A stretch of DNA of 44,937 nt, from NCBI GenBank assembly GCA_014382585.1, contig JACNJL010000020.1, positions 1-44,937 on the forward strand. Direction: 5' to 3'. Below the pieces are notes generated by a model. That model did no database searches and was not told where the DNA came from. It was given only the letters and a program-made list of their open reading frames with translations. Positions 22,404-29,683 of the stretch are shown here, one piece after another. The translations under genes and the position numbers were made by a program. The DNA comes from Limisphaerales bacterium (GTDB lineage: Bacteria > Verrucomicrobiota > Verrucomicrobiia > Limisphaerales > UBA1100). The stretch's first letter is position 1. Each line of letters begins with the position of its first letter.

Positions 22404-23192
22404 ATGTTACGCGCACTCTACACCTCCGCATCCGGCATGCAGGGCCAGCAAATGAACCTGGATGTCATCGCCAATAACCTGGCGAATGTGAACACCACCG
22501 GTTTTAAGAAATCGAAGATGGAGTTCCAGGATATGCTTTACCAAACCAACCGCGCCGCCGGCGCCGAGGCCGGGGGCGGCAACCAAGTGCCTACCAGCAT
22601 GCAGGTGGGCCACGGGGCCCGTGCAGTGGCCACTTCCAAAGTGTTCACCAATGGCGAGCTGCACCAAACCGGTGACAAGCTGGATACGGCCATTCACGGC
22701 AACGGTTTTTTCAAGGTCACTTTGCCTGATGGCACGGATGCTTACACACGGGATGGCGCGTTTAAAATGAGCAACGCCGGCAACATCGTTACCAGTGACG
22801 GCCTGCCGGTAGCCAGTTTTGCCGGTATCACGGTTCCATCCAATGCCACGAATATTTCAATCAGCACTTCTGGCGCGGTGTCCACCACGGTGGACGGGGT
22901 CACTTCTAACGTGGGCCAGATCATGCTCTCGCGTTTCGCCAACCCCGGCGGCATGGAGAGTGTGGGTGGCAGTCTTTACAAATCCACACTGGCGGCCGGC
23001 ACAGAAGAAACCGGCCTGCCGGGAGCCACCGGCATGGGCACCGTCCAGCAGGGTTGGTTGGAGCTTTCCAACGTAAAAGTGGTGGAGGAAATGGTGAACC
23101 TCATTAAAGCGCAACGCGCTTACGAAATTAATTCCAAAGCCATTCAGGCGGCGGACGAAATGATGCAAATGAGCAACCGCTTGCGCGGCTAA
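22404..23192 (+). CDS. flgG: Distal rod protein FlgG
   Basis: Distal rod subunit of 262 residues, the usual length. It starts MLRALYTSASGMQGQQMNLD, then VIANNLANVNTTGFKKSKME and FQDMLYQTNR. The middle has QVGHGARAVATSKVFTNGEL and IHGNGFFKVTLPDGTDAYTR, and the end LSNVKVVEEMVNLIKAQRAY, EINSKAIQAADEMMQ. These are textbook FlgG features. AGGAG lies 7 nt before the ATG, and flgF ends 10 nt upstream. Confidence 0.97.
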   Translation: MLRALYTSASGMQGQQMNLDVIANNLANVNTTGFKKSKMEFQDMLYQTNRAAGAEAGGGNQVPTSMQVGHGARAVATSKVFTNGELHQTGDKLDTAIHGNGFFKVTLPDGTDAYTRDGAFKMSNAGNIVTSDGLPVASFAGITVPSNATNISISTSGAVSTTVDGVTSNVGQIMLSRFANPGGMESVGGSLYKSTLAAGTEETGLPGATGMGTVQQGWLELSNVKVVEEMVNLIKAQRAYEINSKAIQAADEMMQMSNRLRG

Positions 23193-23213
23193 CTTTAATC
23201 AACTCAACTGAAC

Positions 23214-23918
23214 ATGAAAAAAATCGTTGCCCTCATCCTTCTCGCCACCGCGCCCTTCGGCTTTGCGGTGCTGACCGATCTGCAGCCCGCCATCACCACC
23301 GCCCTCGGAACAGAGCTGGAGGTGGCCAATGGCCAATTGTCCCTCACTTCCGTGCAGCCGCTGCCGAAGGTGGAGGTGCCCGATGGATTTCCGCTTTCTG
23401 TAAAAATTACTCAGGCACCCGCCCAAGGGTTGGCGGCGTTTATGACCGTGAAATACGAAGTGATTGTCGGTGACCAATCACGCGGCGAGTTTACTGGATT
23501 TTTTAAGGCCCGCCTGTTGCGTGAGGTGTGGGTGGCCACGAAATTATGCCAACGGCTCAAGGCACTTGACGAGGTTTCGCTGAAACTCAAACAAATGGAT
23601 GTCATCAACCTGCGCAACGGCGTGTGGGAAGGGGACAAACTCACTGCCGATTTACAGATCATCCAAGCCGTCACCCCCGGCACCGTGCTGCAGCCGTACC
23701 ATGTGCGCCGCAAGCCGGTGGTGCTGAGGAATCAAACGGTGCAGGCAGAAATCCGCCACAAGGCGCTACACATCCGACTGCCGGTGATGGCGCTGGAAGA
23801 CGGCGCGCCGGGCGATGTGATTCGCCTTCGCAACCCCAAATCTTTTAAGGAAATCCGCGGCACCGTGGTGAACAGCGACACGGTGTCCGTTAAATTCATT
23901 AGCCCCAACGGAAAATAA
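23214..23918 (+). CDS. flgA: P-ring assembly chaperone FlgA
   Basis: Periplasmic chaperone that helps FlgI assemble. The 234-residue protein has a signal peptide (MKKIVALILLATAPFGFA). The C-terminal half holds the FlgA/SAF-type fold: ADLQIIQAVTPGTVLQPYHV, RRKPVVLRNQTVQAEI, LRLPVMALEDGAPGD-like HIRLPVMALEDGAPGDVIRL, then NPKSFKEIRGTVVNSDTV. The motif G.A.GD.IR..N..S...I.G.V is diagnostic. It is placed between flgG and flgH, and the FlgH ATG follows 2 nt after its stop. Confidence 0.92.
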   Translation: MKKIVALILLATAPFGFAVLTDLQPAITTALGTELEVANGQLSLTSVQPLPKVEVPDGFPLSVKITQAPAQGLAAFMTVKYEVIVGDQSRGEFTGFFKARLLREVWVATKLCQRLKALDEVSLKLKQMDVINLRNGVWEGDKLTADLQIIQAVTPGTVLQPYHVRRKPVVLRNQTVQAEIRHKALHIRLPVMALEDGAPGDVIRLRNPKSFKEIRGTVVNSDTVSVKFISPNGK

Positions 23919-23920
23919 TT

Positions 23921-24544
23921 ATGAAACACACTTTTACACTCGCACTCACCCTCGCTTTGGCCGGCAGTGCCCTGGCGGATTCACTTTGGAAAGATGGCTC
24001 CAGCCGCGGCCCGGCCCTGGATAAAACTGCCCGCGCGATTGGCGACATTCTGTTTGTATCCATTTCCGAATCGGCCACGGTGGATCGGGATAATAAGAGC
24101 ACCACCAGCCGCGTGGGCTCGGCCAACGCAGGCATCACTAGTTTTTTGTTTGGCACTCAGGCGGGCACCTCCACGGGAAGCCAGTTGGGCAAGCATCAAG
24201 GCACTTTCCCGAAAATGGAATTTACCAATACCACCACACACGAGGGTAAAGGCACTACGAAAAACGTGGATAAAATTACCGCCAAATTCGGTGTGCGCGT
24301 GGTGGATGTGCTACCGAATAACACGATGGTGATCGAGGGCATGCGCCAAACTTCTTATGGCGGTGAAACGCAGGTCGCCATTTTGCGCGGCACGGTGCGG
24401 CGCGAGGATGTTGATTCCTCCAATATGGTGATGAGCGAGCGTCTGGCCGATTTGCAGATTCGTTACGTGAACACTGGCGTTATCTCCGACTCGCAAAACA
24501 AGGGTTGGTTCCTGAAATTCTGGGACAAAGTAAGCCCATTTTAA
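23921..24544 (+). CDS. flgH: L-ring protein FlgH, without a lipobox
   Basis: Outer-membrane bushing for the rod. The 207-residue protein shows the family signatures: LDKTARAIGDILFVSISESA, then DRDNKSTTSRVG, TTHEGKGTTKNVDKITAKFG, VVDVLPNNTMVIEGMRQ, ILRGTVRREDVDSSNMVMSE and RYVNTGVISDSQNKGW. The signal peptide ends in ALAGSALA-DS and has no Cys, so it looks like a signal peptidase I substrate. Most described FlgH proteins are lipoproteins, so the membrane attachment here should differ. It is followed by flgI after 30 nt. Confidence 0.95.
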   Translation: MKHTFTLALTLALAGSALADSLWKDGSSRGPALDKTARAIGDILFVSISESATVDRDNKSTTSRVGSANAGITSFLFGTQAGTSTGSQLGKHQGTFPKMEFTNTTTHEGKGTTKNVDKITAKFGVRVVDVLPNNTMVIEGMRQTSYGGETQVAILRGTVRREDVDSSNMVMSERLADLQIRYVNTGVISDSQNKGWFLKFWDKVSPF

Positions 24545-24574
24545 TCCACGAACCTTTACATTAAAAACCGGACT

Positions 24575-25765
24575 ATGAAACATTTACAAATTCCATTCTG
24601 GGCAATGATTCCGCTGTTCGCCTTCGGGCAACAAGCGGGCATCACAATTCCGCCAGCCGCCAATCCCTCCGCCAACTTGCGGACCGTCAGCCCGCTGCGC
24701 GCCAATGCGGTGGGCGGAGGCGTGCGGATCAAGGACATCGCCTTTTTCAAGGGCGAACATCCCAATGGTATCCACGGCGTGGGCGTGGTCACCGGCCTAA
24801 ACAACACCGGCGACAAAGATACGATTTATTCCAAACAAGCGATTTCCAACTTACTGAAGCATTATGGCATCAACGTGCCCGCCAGCTCGGTATCCACCAA
24901 AAACTCCGCCGTGGTGACACTAACGGCGAACCTGAACCCCTACGCCAAGAAAGGTTCGCGAATTGATATTTCCATCAACTCCATGGGAGACGCCACCTCG
25001 TTGACCGGCGGCTACCTGCACATGGCACCGCTGACCGCGGGCGGGCGGGTGTTTGCATTGGCCAGCGGGCCGCTCAGTAACAATTCTTTTTCCCTCGGCA
25101 CCGGCAATGCGCAGGTGACGAAGAACCATCCTACCGGTGGCATCTTGGTCAATGGCGCGGTGGTGGAACGGGAAGTGCCAGTCACTCTTGTGGAGGATGG
25201 TTTTATGGAAATCTTTCTGCGCACGCCGGACAAAGTGCTGGCGGCGCGGATGAAGGAGGCCATCCTCGGTCAGGCACAGCGCCTTGGCGGTGTGGGTAAT
25301 TTCGCCACGGCCATTGATGGCGGCACCATCCGCATCAAAGTGCCGGATCAGTTTCGCGCCGCGCCGGTGGATTTCGCCGCGCAGTTGCAAGCCATCACCG
25401 TGGTGCCCGATTCCCGGGCGGTCGTGGTAATGAATGAACGCACCGGCACCATCGTGGCCACTTCCCGCGTGCGGGTGCTCAGCTGCGCGGTGGCGCATGG
25501 CAACATTTATCTTACGGTGGCCAAGAGCGAAGATATTTCGCAGCCCAACGCGTTGTCGCAAACAGGCACCACCCAGCGGGTGCCGGCGGATGTAGCGAAG
25601 GTCACCGAAGGCGGTGGCGGTCTGCACGTGTTTCCTGAGCTGCCCACGGTGCAGGAAGTTTCCGAAGCGCTCAACAGCCTCGGCGCGACCCCGCGCGATA
25701 TGATGACAATTTTTTCCGCGATGAAAGAAGCCGGCGCGCTGCAGGCTGAATTGAAGATGCAGTAA
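24575..25765 (+). CDS. flgI: P-ring protein FlgI
   Basis: Periplasmic ring protein of 396 residues. After the signal peptide it has RIKDIAFFKGEHPNGIHGVG, VVTGLNNTGDK, NLLKHYGINVPASSVSTKNS, AVVTLTANLNPYAKKGSRID, INSMGDATSLTGGYLHMAPL and the closing VQEVSEALNSLGATPRDMMT, AGALQAELKM. All of these match FlgI. It indicates a peptidoglycan layer and, with FlgH, an outer membrane. Confidence 0.97.
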   Translation: MKHLQIPFWAMIPLFAFGQQAGITIPPAANPSANLRTVSPLRANAVGGGVRIKDIAFFKGEHPNGIHGVGVVTGLNNTGDKDTIYSKQAISNLLKHYGINVPASSVSTKNSAVVTLTANLNPYAKKGSRIDISINSMGDATSLTGGYLHMAPLTAGGRVFALASGPLSNNSFSLGTGNAQVTKNHPTGGILVNGAVVEREVPVTLVEDGFMEIFLRTPDKVLAARMKEAILGQAQRLGGVGNFATAIDGGTIRIKVPDQFRAAPVDFAAQLQAITVVPDSRAVVVMNERTGTIVATSRVRVLSCAVAHGNIYLTVAKSEDISQPNALSQTGTTQRVPADVAKVTEGGGGLHVFPELPTVQEVSEALNSLGATPRDMMTIFSAMKEAGALQAELKMQ

Positions 25766-25811
25766 GCGTGCAGCAAACGATAGCGAACGAATTTTAACTG
25801 AACTATAAAAA

Positions 25812-27230
25812 ATGGGCGGACTCGGAATATTAGGCACAATGGAGATGGCGCGGAATGCGATGCAGACCGCCCGCCAAGGTGCCGAGATTTCGGGCAACAA
25901 CCTGGCCAACGCCTCCAACCCCATTTACGCGCGGCAACGCGTGAAAATTACCGCGGCCGTCGCGATCCCCACCGATAAGGGCCCGCAAGGTTCCGGCGCC
26001 GAAGTGGCGCGCATCGAGCAAATCCGCGATTACGCCATCGACAAACAGTTGGTGGAGGAGAAAGGCGTCACCGCATTTCTGGAATCCAAACAACGCGGCC
26101 TGCAAATGGCCGAATCAAGCCTGGGCCAAGCCTTGGATCGCCAAAGCGTGGATGCCGGCGATGCGTACAGCACATACGGCATCAGCGAAGGAGTCACGGA
26201 TTTATTCAACTCCTTTCAATCGCTCAGCGCCAGCCCCACGTCCACTGCCGAACGCCAGACGGCGCTTTATAGCGCGCAGAAATTAACCGACAAATTCAGA
26301 AGCGTGGATCGTCGGCTGGATGAGCTGCGCAATTCGTTGAACAAAGAAGTCAAGGCCGACATCGTCAACGCCAACGCCAAGCTCGAGCAGGTGGCTTACC
26401 TCGCCTCGTCCATCGGCAACACAGAATTAGTGGAAGGCGCGGCTAATGAAATCCGCGACGTAATGCAGGAAACACTAGAGCAGCTCGCCGAGTACGTCAA
26501 TGTGACCACCACCACCAATGACGACGGAGAAATGAGCCTCTTCATTGCCGGCGAAGAATTCATCACCGACAATGTGATGACCGATGTGATGAAAGTGGTC
26601 ACCGATGGCAATGGCTACCATTCCGCCACCACCAGCGAAGGCACCGCATTAAACCTCACCAGCGGCAAGGTCGCCGGGGCCATTGATGCCCGCGATGGCG
26701 GGGTGGTGGATCTGCGCGAAAGCCTGAATACGCTGGCCTCGGAATTGATCACGCAAGTGAATGCCCTCCACACGACGGGCTACGATCTCAGCGGCAATAA
26801 TGACACCACCCTGAATTTTTTCACTGGAAGCGGCGCGGCGGATATCAGCGTGAACAGCACATTGAGAGACGACGCACGCAAGCTGCAATTATCGGCCTCC
26901 GCCACCGAGGTGGGCGACAACACCATTGCCCGCGCGTTGGCTGATAAGCTGAAAGCGCCCTCTGCCAACCTGAATAATATGAATTACGCCGAGCATTACG
27001 GCAATACGGTGAGCAGCTTTGGGCAGGAACTTTCACTGGTGAACGTGCAGCTCAACGACCAAAAAGCCGTACAGGGAATGCTGCAAAAACAACGCGACTC
27101 GGTGCAGGGCGTTTCGATTGACGAAGAGGTGGCCAACCTCGTGATTTTCCAGCGCGCCTTCCAAGCCTCGGCGCGACTGATTAGCACTATGGATACCCTG
27201 ATGGGGGACGTAATTAATATGCAACGCTAA
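25812..27230 (+). CDS. flgK: Hook-filament junction protein FlgK (HAP1)
   Basis: First junction protein between hook and filament. Length 472. The N-terminus has MEMARNAMQTARQGAEISGN followed by NLANASNPIYARQRV. The D1 helical region has LFNSFQSLSASPTSTAERQT, and the C-terminus has IDEEVANLVIFQRAFQASAR followed by LISTMDTLMGDVINM, the typical FlgK end. The rod motif plus this C-terminus separates it from FlgG and FlgL. It is followed 10 nt later by flgL. Confidence 0.95.
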   Translation: MGGLGILGTMEMARNAMQTARQGAEISGNNLANASNPIYARQRVKITAAVAIPTDKGPQGSGAEVARIEQIRDYAIDKQLVEEKGVTAFLESKQRGLQMAESSLGQALDRQSVDAGDAYSTYGISEGVTDLFNSFQSLSASPTSTAERQTALYSAQKLTDKFRSVDRRLDELRNSLNKEVKADIVNANAKLEQVAYLASSIGNTELVEGAANEIRDVMQETLEQLAEYVNVTTTTNDDGEMSLFIAGEEFITDNVMTDVMKVVTDGNGYHSATTSEGTALNLTSGKVAGAIDARDGGVVDLRESLNTLASELITQVNALHTTGYDLSGNNDTTLNFFTGSGAADISVNSTLRDDARKLQLSASATEVGDNTIARALADKLKAPSANLNNMNYAEHYGNTVSSFGQELSLVNVQLNDQKAVQGMLQKQRDSVQGVSIDEEVANLVIFQRAFQASARLISTMDTLMGDVINMQR

Positions 27231-27240
27231 CTAAATTGAT

Positions 27241-28161
27241 ATGAGAGTCACTGCAGCCAGTTTTGGAAATGATTTTCGCACGCAGATTGCCAAGCTCGCC
27301 GAGCGGCAAATGCGGGTGCAAAAGCAAATCGCCACCGGCCAGCGGATCGACGCGCCCAGCGACGATCCCCAGGCAATGCGCCGCGTGCTTGATCTGCGCG
27401 CAGAACTGCGCGTGCTCAACCAATACCAGGACAACATCAGCAAGGTTCGCGAGAATTCCACCGTGGCGTATTCCTCGTTGAACGCGATGAAGAAGCTCAA
27501 TGATCGCGCCGGAGAGATTGCCACCATGGCCGATGGCTCCAAATCCACCGAGGCATTGGGTGCGTACGGCAAGGAAATCAATCAACTCCTGGAGGAAGCC
27601 GTGCGGTTGGCCAACACCAAGCACCGCGACGTTTATATTTTCTCAGGCACCAACAGCACCACCGCCACCTACGGCACCACGCGCGACGCCAATGGCGACA
27701 TCACGGGGGTCACGTGGGGCGGCAACAGTAACACCACCAAAGTGGATATTGCCTCCGACAGCACGGTGGATTCCAGCCACCCCGCCGAGGGCGCGGAAGG
27801 GGTTTTGAAGAATAGCACGAATGGCGCGGATTTCATCGCGCACTTGATCACGCTACGCGATGATCTGAACTCGGGCAACACCGCGAACATTAAGAGCACC
27901 GGCATCGCGAATATCAAATCTGACGAGACCAATTTCATCAACCATTTTAGCAATCTCGGCGCCATCCAGTCGCGGCTGGACACCTCCGAGGCGATCACCC
28001 GCAATCAGGCTTCCTCCATCGACCCCCTCGTCTCCAATGAGGCCGATGTGGATATGGCCGAGGCCTTTGTGCAGCTCAACGAAATCCAGAACGCGTACAC
28101 CGCCGCGTTGCAATCGGGAGGTACGCTGTTGAAAACCTCCCTGCTTGACTACATCCGTTAA
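27241..28161 (+). CDS. flgL: Hook-filament junction protein FlgL (HAP3)
   Basis: Second junction protein, a flagellin relative. Length 306. It starts MRVTAASFGNDFRTQIAKLA, with RMRVQKQIATGQRID-like RQMRVQKQIATGQRIDAPSD at about 20-40. GEIATMADGSKSTEALGAYG and NTKHRDVYIFSGTNSTTATY are typical FlgL features, and VDMAEAFVQLNEIQNAYTAA, LLKTSLLDYI closes the protein. It follows flgK, as usual. Confidence 0.95.
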   Translation: MRVTAASFGNDFRTQIAKLAERQMRVQKQIATGQRIDAPSDDPQAMRRVLDLRAELRVLNQYQDNISKVRENSTVAYSSLNAMKKLNDRAGEIATMADGSKSTEALGAYGKEINQLLEEAVRLANTKHRDVYIFSGTNSTTATYGTTRDANGDITGVTWGGNSNTTKVDIASDSTVDSSHPAEGAEGVLKNSTNGADFIAHLITLRDDLNSGNTANIKSTGIANIKSDETNFINHFSNLGAIQSRLDTSEAITRNQASSIDPLVSNEADVDMAEAFVQLNEIQNAYTAALQSGGTLLKTSLLDYIR

Positions 28162-28185
28162 ATGACCGAATTTTAGAAAAGACCA

Positions 28186-28563
28186 ATGCCAGTCCCTATT
28201 GAAATGTCGACGATGAGCGCCAACCATATGGCGGTCGAGCGCTTGGCGGGCAACAATCAGTTGACCGAGGCGGAGAAAATTGGTGAGGTGAGCCGCCACT
28301 TTGAGGCCATTCTGCTCCGGCAGTTTTTAGGCAAGGCCCTGCAGCCGATGTTTGGCGGAGGCGGCATGGGCGGCGACGGCATGAACGCGGCCACCAAAGG
28401 TATTTATCAGGATATGATTACGAAAACGCTGGCCGACACCATCAGCAATACAGGTGAATTCGGGTTGGCAAATGCGTTTAACACGCAATTGATGCCGCGC
28501 AACCTGCAGGCACAGGAAGCCGCCGCCGCCGCCGCCAAGCTGACGGAGGAGAAAGCGAAATGA
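28186..28563 (+). CDS. flgJ: Rod-binding protein FlgJ (N-terminal domain only)
   Basis: This 125-residue protein has the rod-binding domain: SRHFEAILLRQFLGKALQPM, then GIYQDMITKTLADTISNTGE and FGLANAF. The muramidase domain of enterobacterial FlgJ is absent, so another enzyme must open the peptidoglycan. Its place after flgL, instead of between flgI and flgK, is less common. The last four bases overlap the flgN ATG (ATGA), so translation is coupled. Confidence 0.9.
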   Translation: MPVPIEMSTMSANHMAVERLAGNNQLTEAEKIGEVSRHFEAILLRQFLGKALQPMFGGGGMGGDGMNAATKGIYQDMITKTLADTISNTGEFGLANAFNTQLMPRNLQAQEAAAAAAKLTEEKAK

Positions 28564-29063
28564 ACGAAGCTCTGAATAATTTAATCGCCGCGTTGCGCGA
28601 GGAGATGACCCAGTACGGGGAGCTGCTGGCGTTAATGCAGGAACAACAGGAGCTGATCATCAACCGCTCAGCCAATGAATTGCTGATTAATTTACACGAC
28701 GTCAACCAGCAGGTTGAAACAATTGCCACCCATCGCGAGCAACGCGAAGCGGCACGCCGCGTGCTGGTGCAATCGGTCGGCGGCACGGAGGACACCACCT
28801 TCAAACAAATGACCGCGCTCTTGCCCGAAGAATATCAGCCGCTGCTCAATGCCCTCGTGGAAGAGATCAATCAATTACTGCAACGCATTCAAACGTGGGT
28901 GAAGCAGAATCATTTACTGCTCAAACGCTCGCTGGATTTGATGTCGAAGATAATGCACACCATCTTCCCCACCTCCAGCGCCGCTGCCCAAACCTACGGA
29001 CGCGGCGGCACGGTGAACCCCATCGCGCCCCCGCCCAGCACCCTGTACGAAGGACTCATCTAA
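28560..29063 (+). CDS. flgN: FlgK/FlgL export chaperone FlgN
   Basis: A 167-residue, helical protein. The pattern of FlgN is visible: LRRLLEEE-like LIAALREEMTQYGELLALMQ, then EQQELIINRSANELLINLHD, followed by long helices with QREAARRVLVQSVGG and LLKRSLDLMSKIMHTIFP. FlgN guards FlgK and FlgL before export, and both are encoded just upstream. The C-terminal 30 residues contain TYGRGGTVNP, a glycine-containing stretch often found at FlgN ends. It overlaps flgJ by 4 nt and the next gene by 1 nt. Confidence 0.85.
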   Translation: MNEALNNLIAALREEMTQYGELLALMQEQQELIINRSANELLINLHDVNQQVETIATHREQREAARRVLVQSVGGTEDTTFKQMTALLPEEYQPLLNALVEEINQLLQRIQTWVKQNHLLLKRSLDLMSKIMHTIFPTSSAAAQTYGRGGTVNPIAPPPSTLYEGLI

Positions 29064-29683
29064 TGAAACGACACCGCGCTTTTTTAAACCCATTTAGTTA
29101 CGCCCTCGCGTTGCTGGCCGTGTTGACTCTTTCGCGGCCCCTTTCGCTGCCCGCAGGCGAACGTGGCAGCGGTTTTCTCAAACGCATCGTCCCCGCCGGG
29201 CCGGGTTATTTAAACCGCGGCGCGCCCTTTAATTTGCGCACCGGTGCCCGCTCGCGGCCGCCTGTTTACTCCCTGCCCTCACTGCCCATCAACCCAGATC
29301 CGCAGCCCATCCCACTTTCGTCACGCCAGCCCGCGCAGCCGTTGAACCCCGCCAACGCACCCGGCCTCAGCGGCGGAGCAGGCGCAATGGGCGCACCCAT
29401 CCCCGTAGCCCCCGTACCCGGCGCGCGCCCGTTCACGGTGCAAGCCCAGTCCATGATGATGCCCACTCTGCCCTTTCCCGCGGGCGGCGGATTCCATTCC
29501 GGCGGCACGAGCACGAACAACGCCAGCGCATTTCTGAACCCGCAAATCCTGCGTTACTTTAACCTCGGCGGCAGCACTAATTACCAGAGCCGCCTGATGT
29601 TCGACCAAAACTCGCTCTACAACCTGCCCTCACAAAATCCAATGATGCGGCGGGGCAGCAGCGCCACGTACGAAATTCGATGA
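29063..29683 (+). CDS. Secreted low-complexity protein of unknown function
   Basis: I do not recognise this 206-residue protein. It has a basic N-terminus and a hydrophobic segment (about 12-32, YALALLAVLTLS) that is probably a signal peptide or anchor. The rest is rich in Pro, Gly, Ala, Ser and Asn (PINPDPQPIPLSSRQPAQPL, GLSGGAGAMGAPIPVAPVPG) and ends in an Asn/Gln-rich part (YFNLGGSTNYQSRLMFDQNS). The ATG overlaps the flgN stop (TAATG), and its own stop overlaps the next ATG (ATGA). This coupling suggests it works with the 995-residue secreted protein behind it. Confidence 0.65.
   Translation: MKRHRAFLNPFSYALALLAVLTLSRPLSLPAGERGSGFLKRIVPAGPGYLNRGAPFNLRTGARSRPPVYSLPSLPINPDPQPIPLSSRQPAQPLNPANAPGLSGGAGAMGAPIPVAPVPGARPFTVQAQSMMMPTLPFPAGGGFHSGGTSTNNASAFLNPQILRYFNLGGSTNYQSRLMFDQNSLYNLPSQNPMMRRGSSATYEIR

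Noticed and set aside
24920-25924. 334-codon open frame on the minus strand
   Set aside because: It is antisense to flgI, which has full family features, and is rich in His/Arg as shadow frames are.
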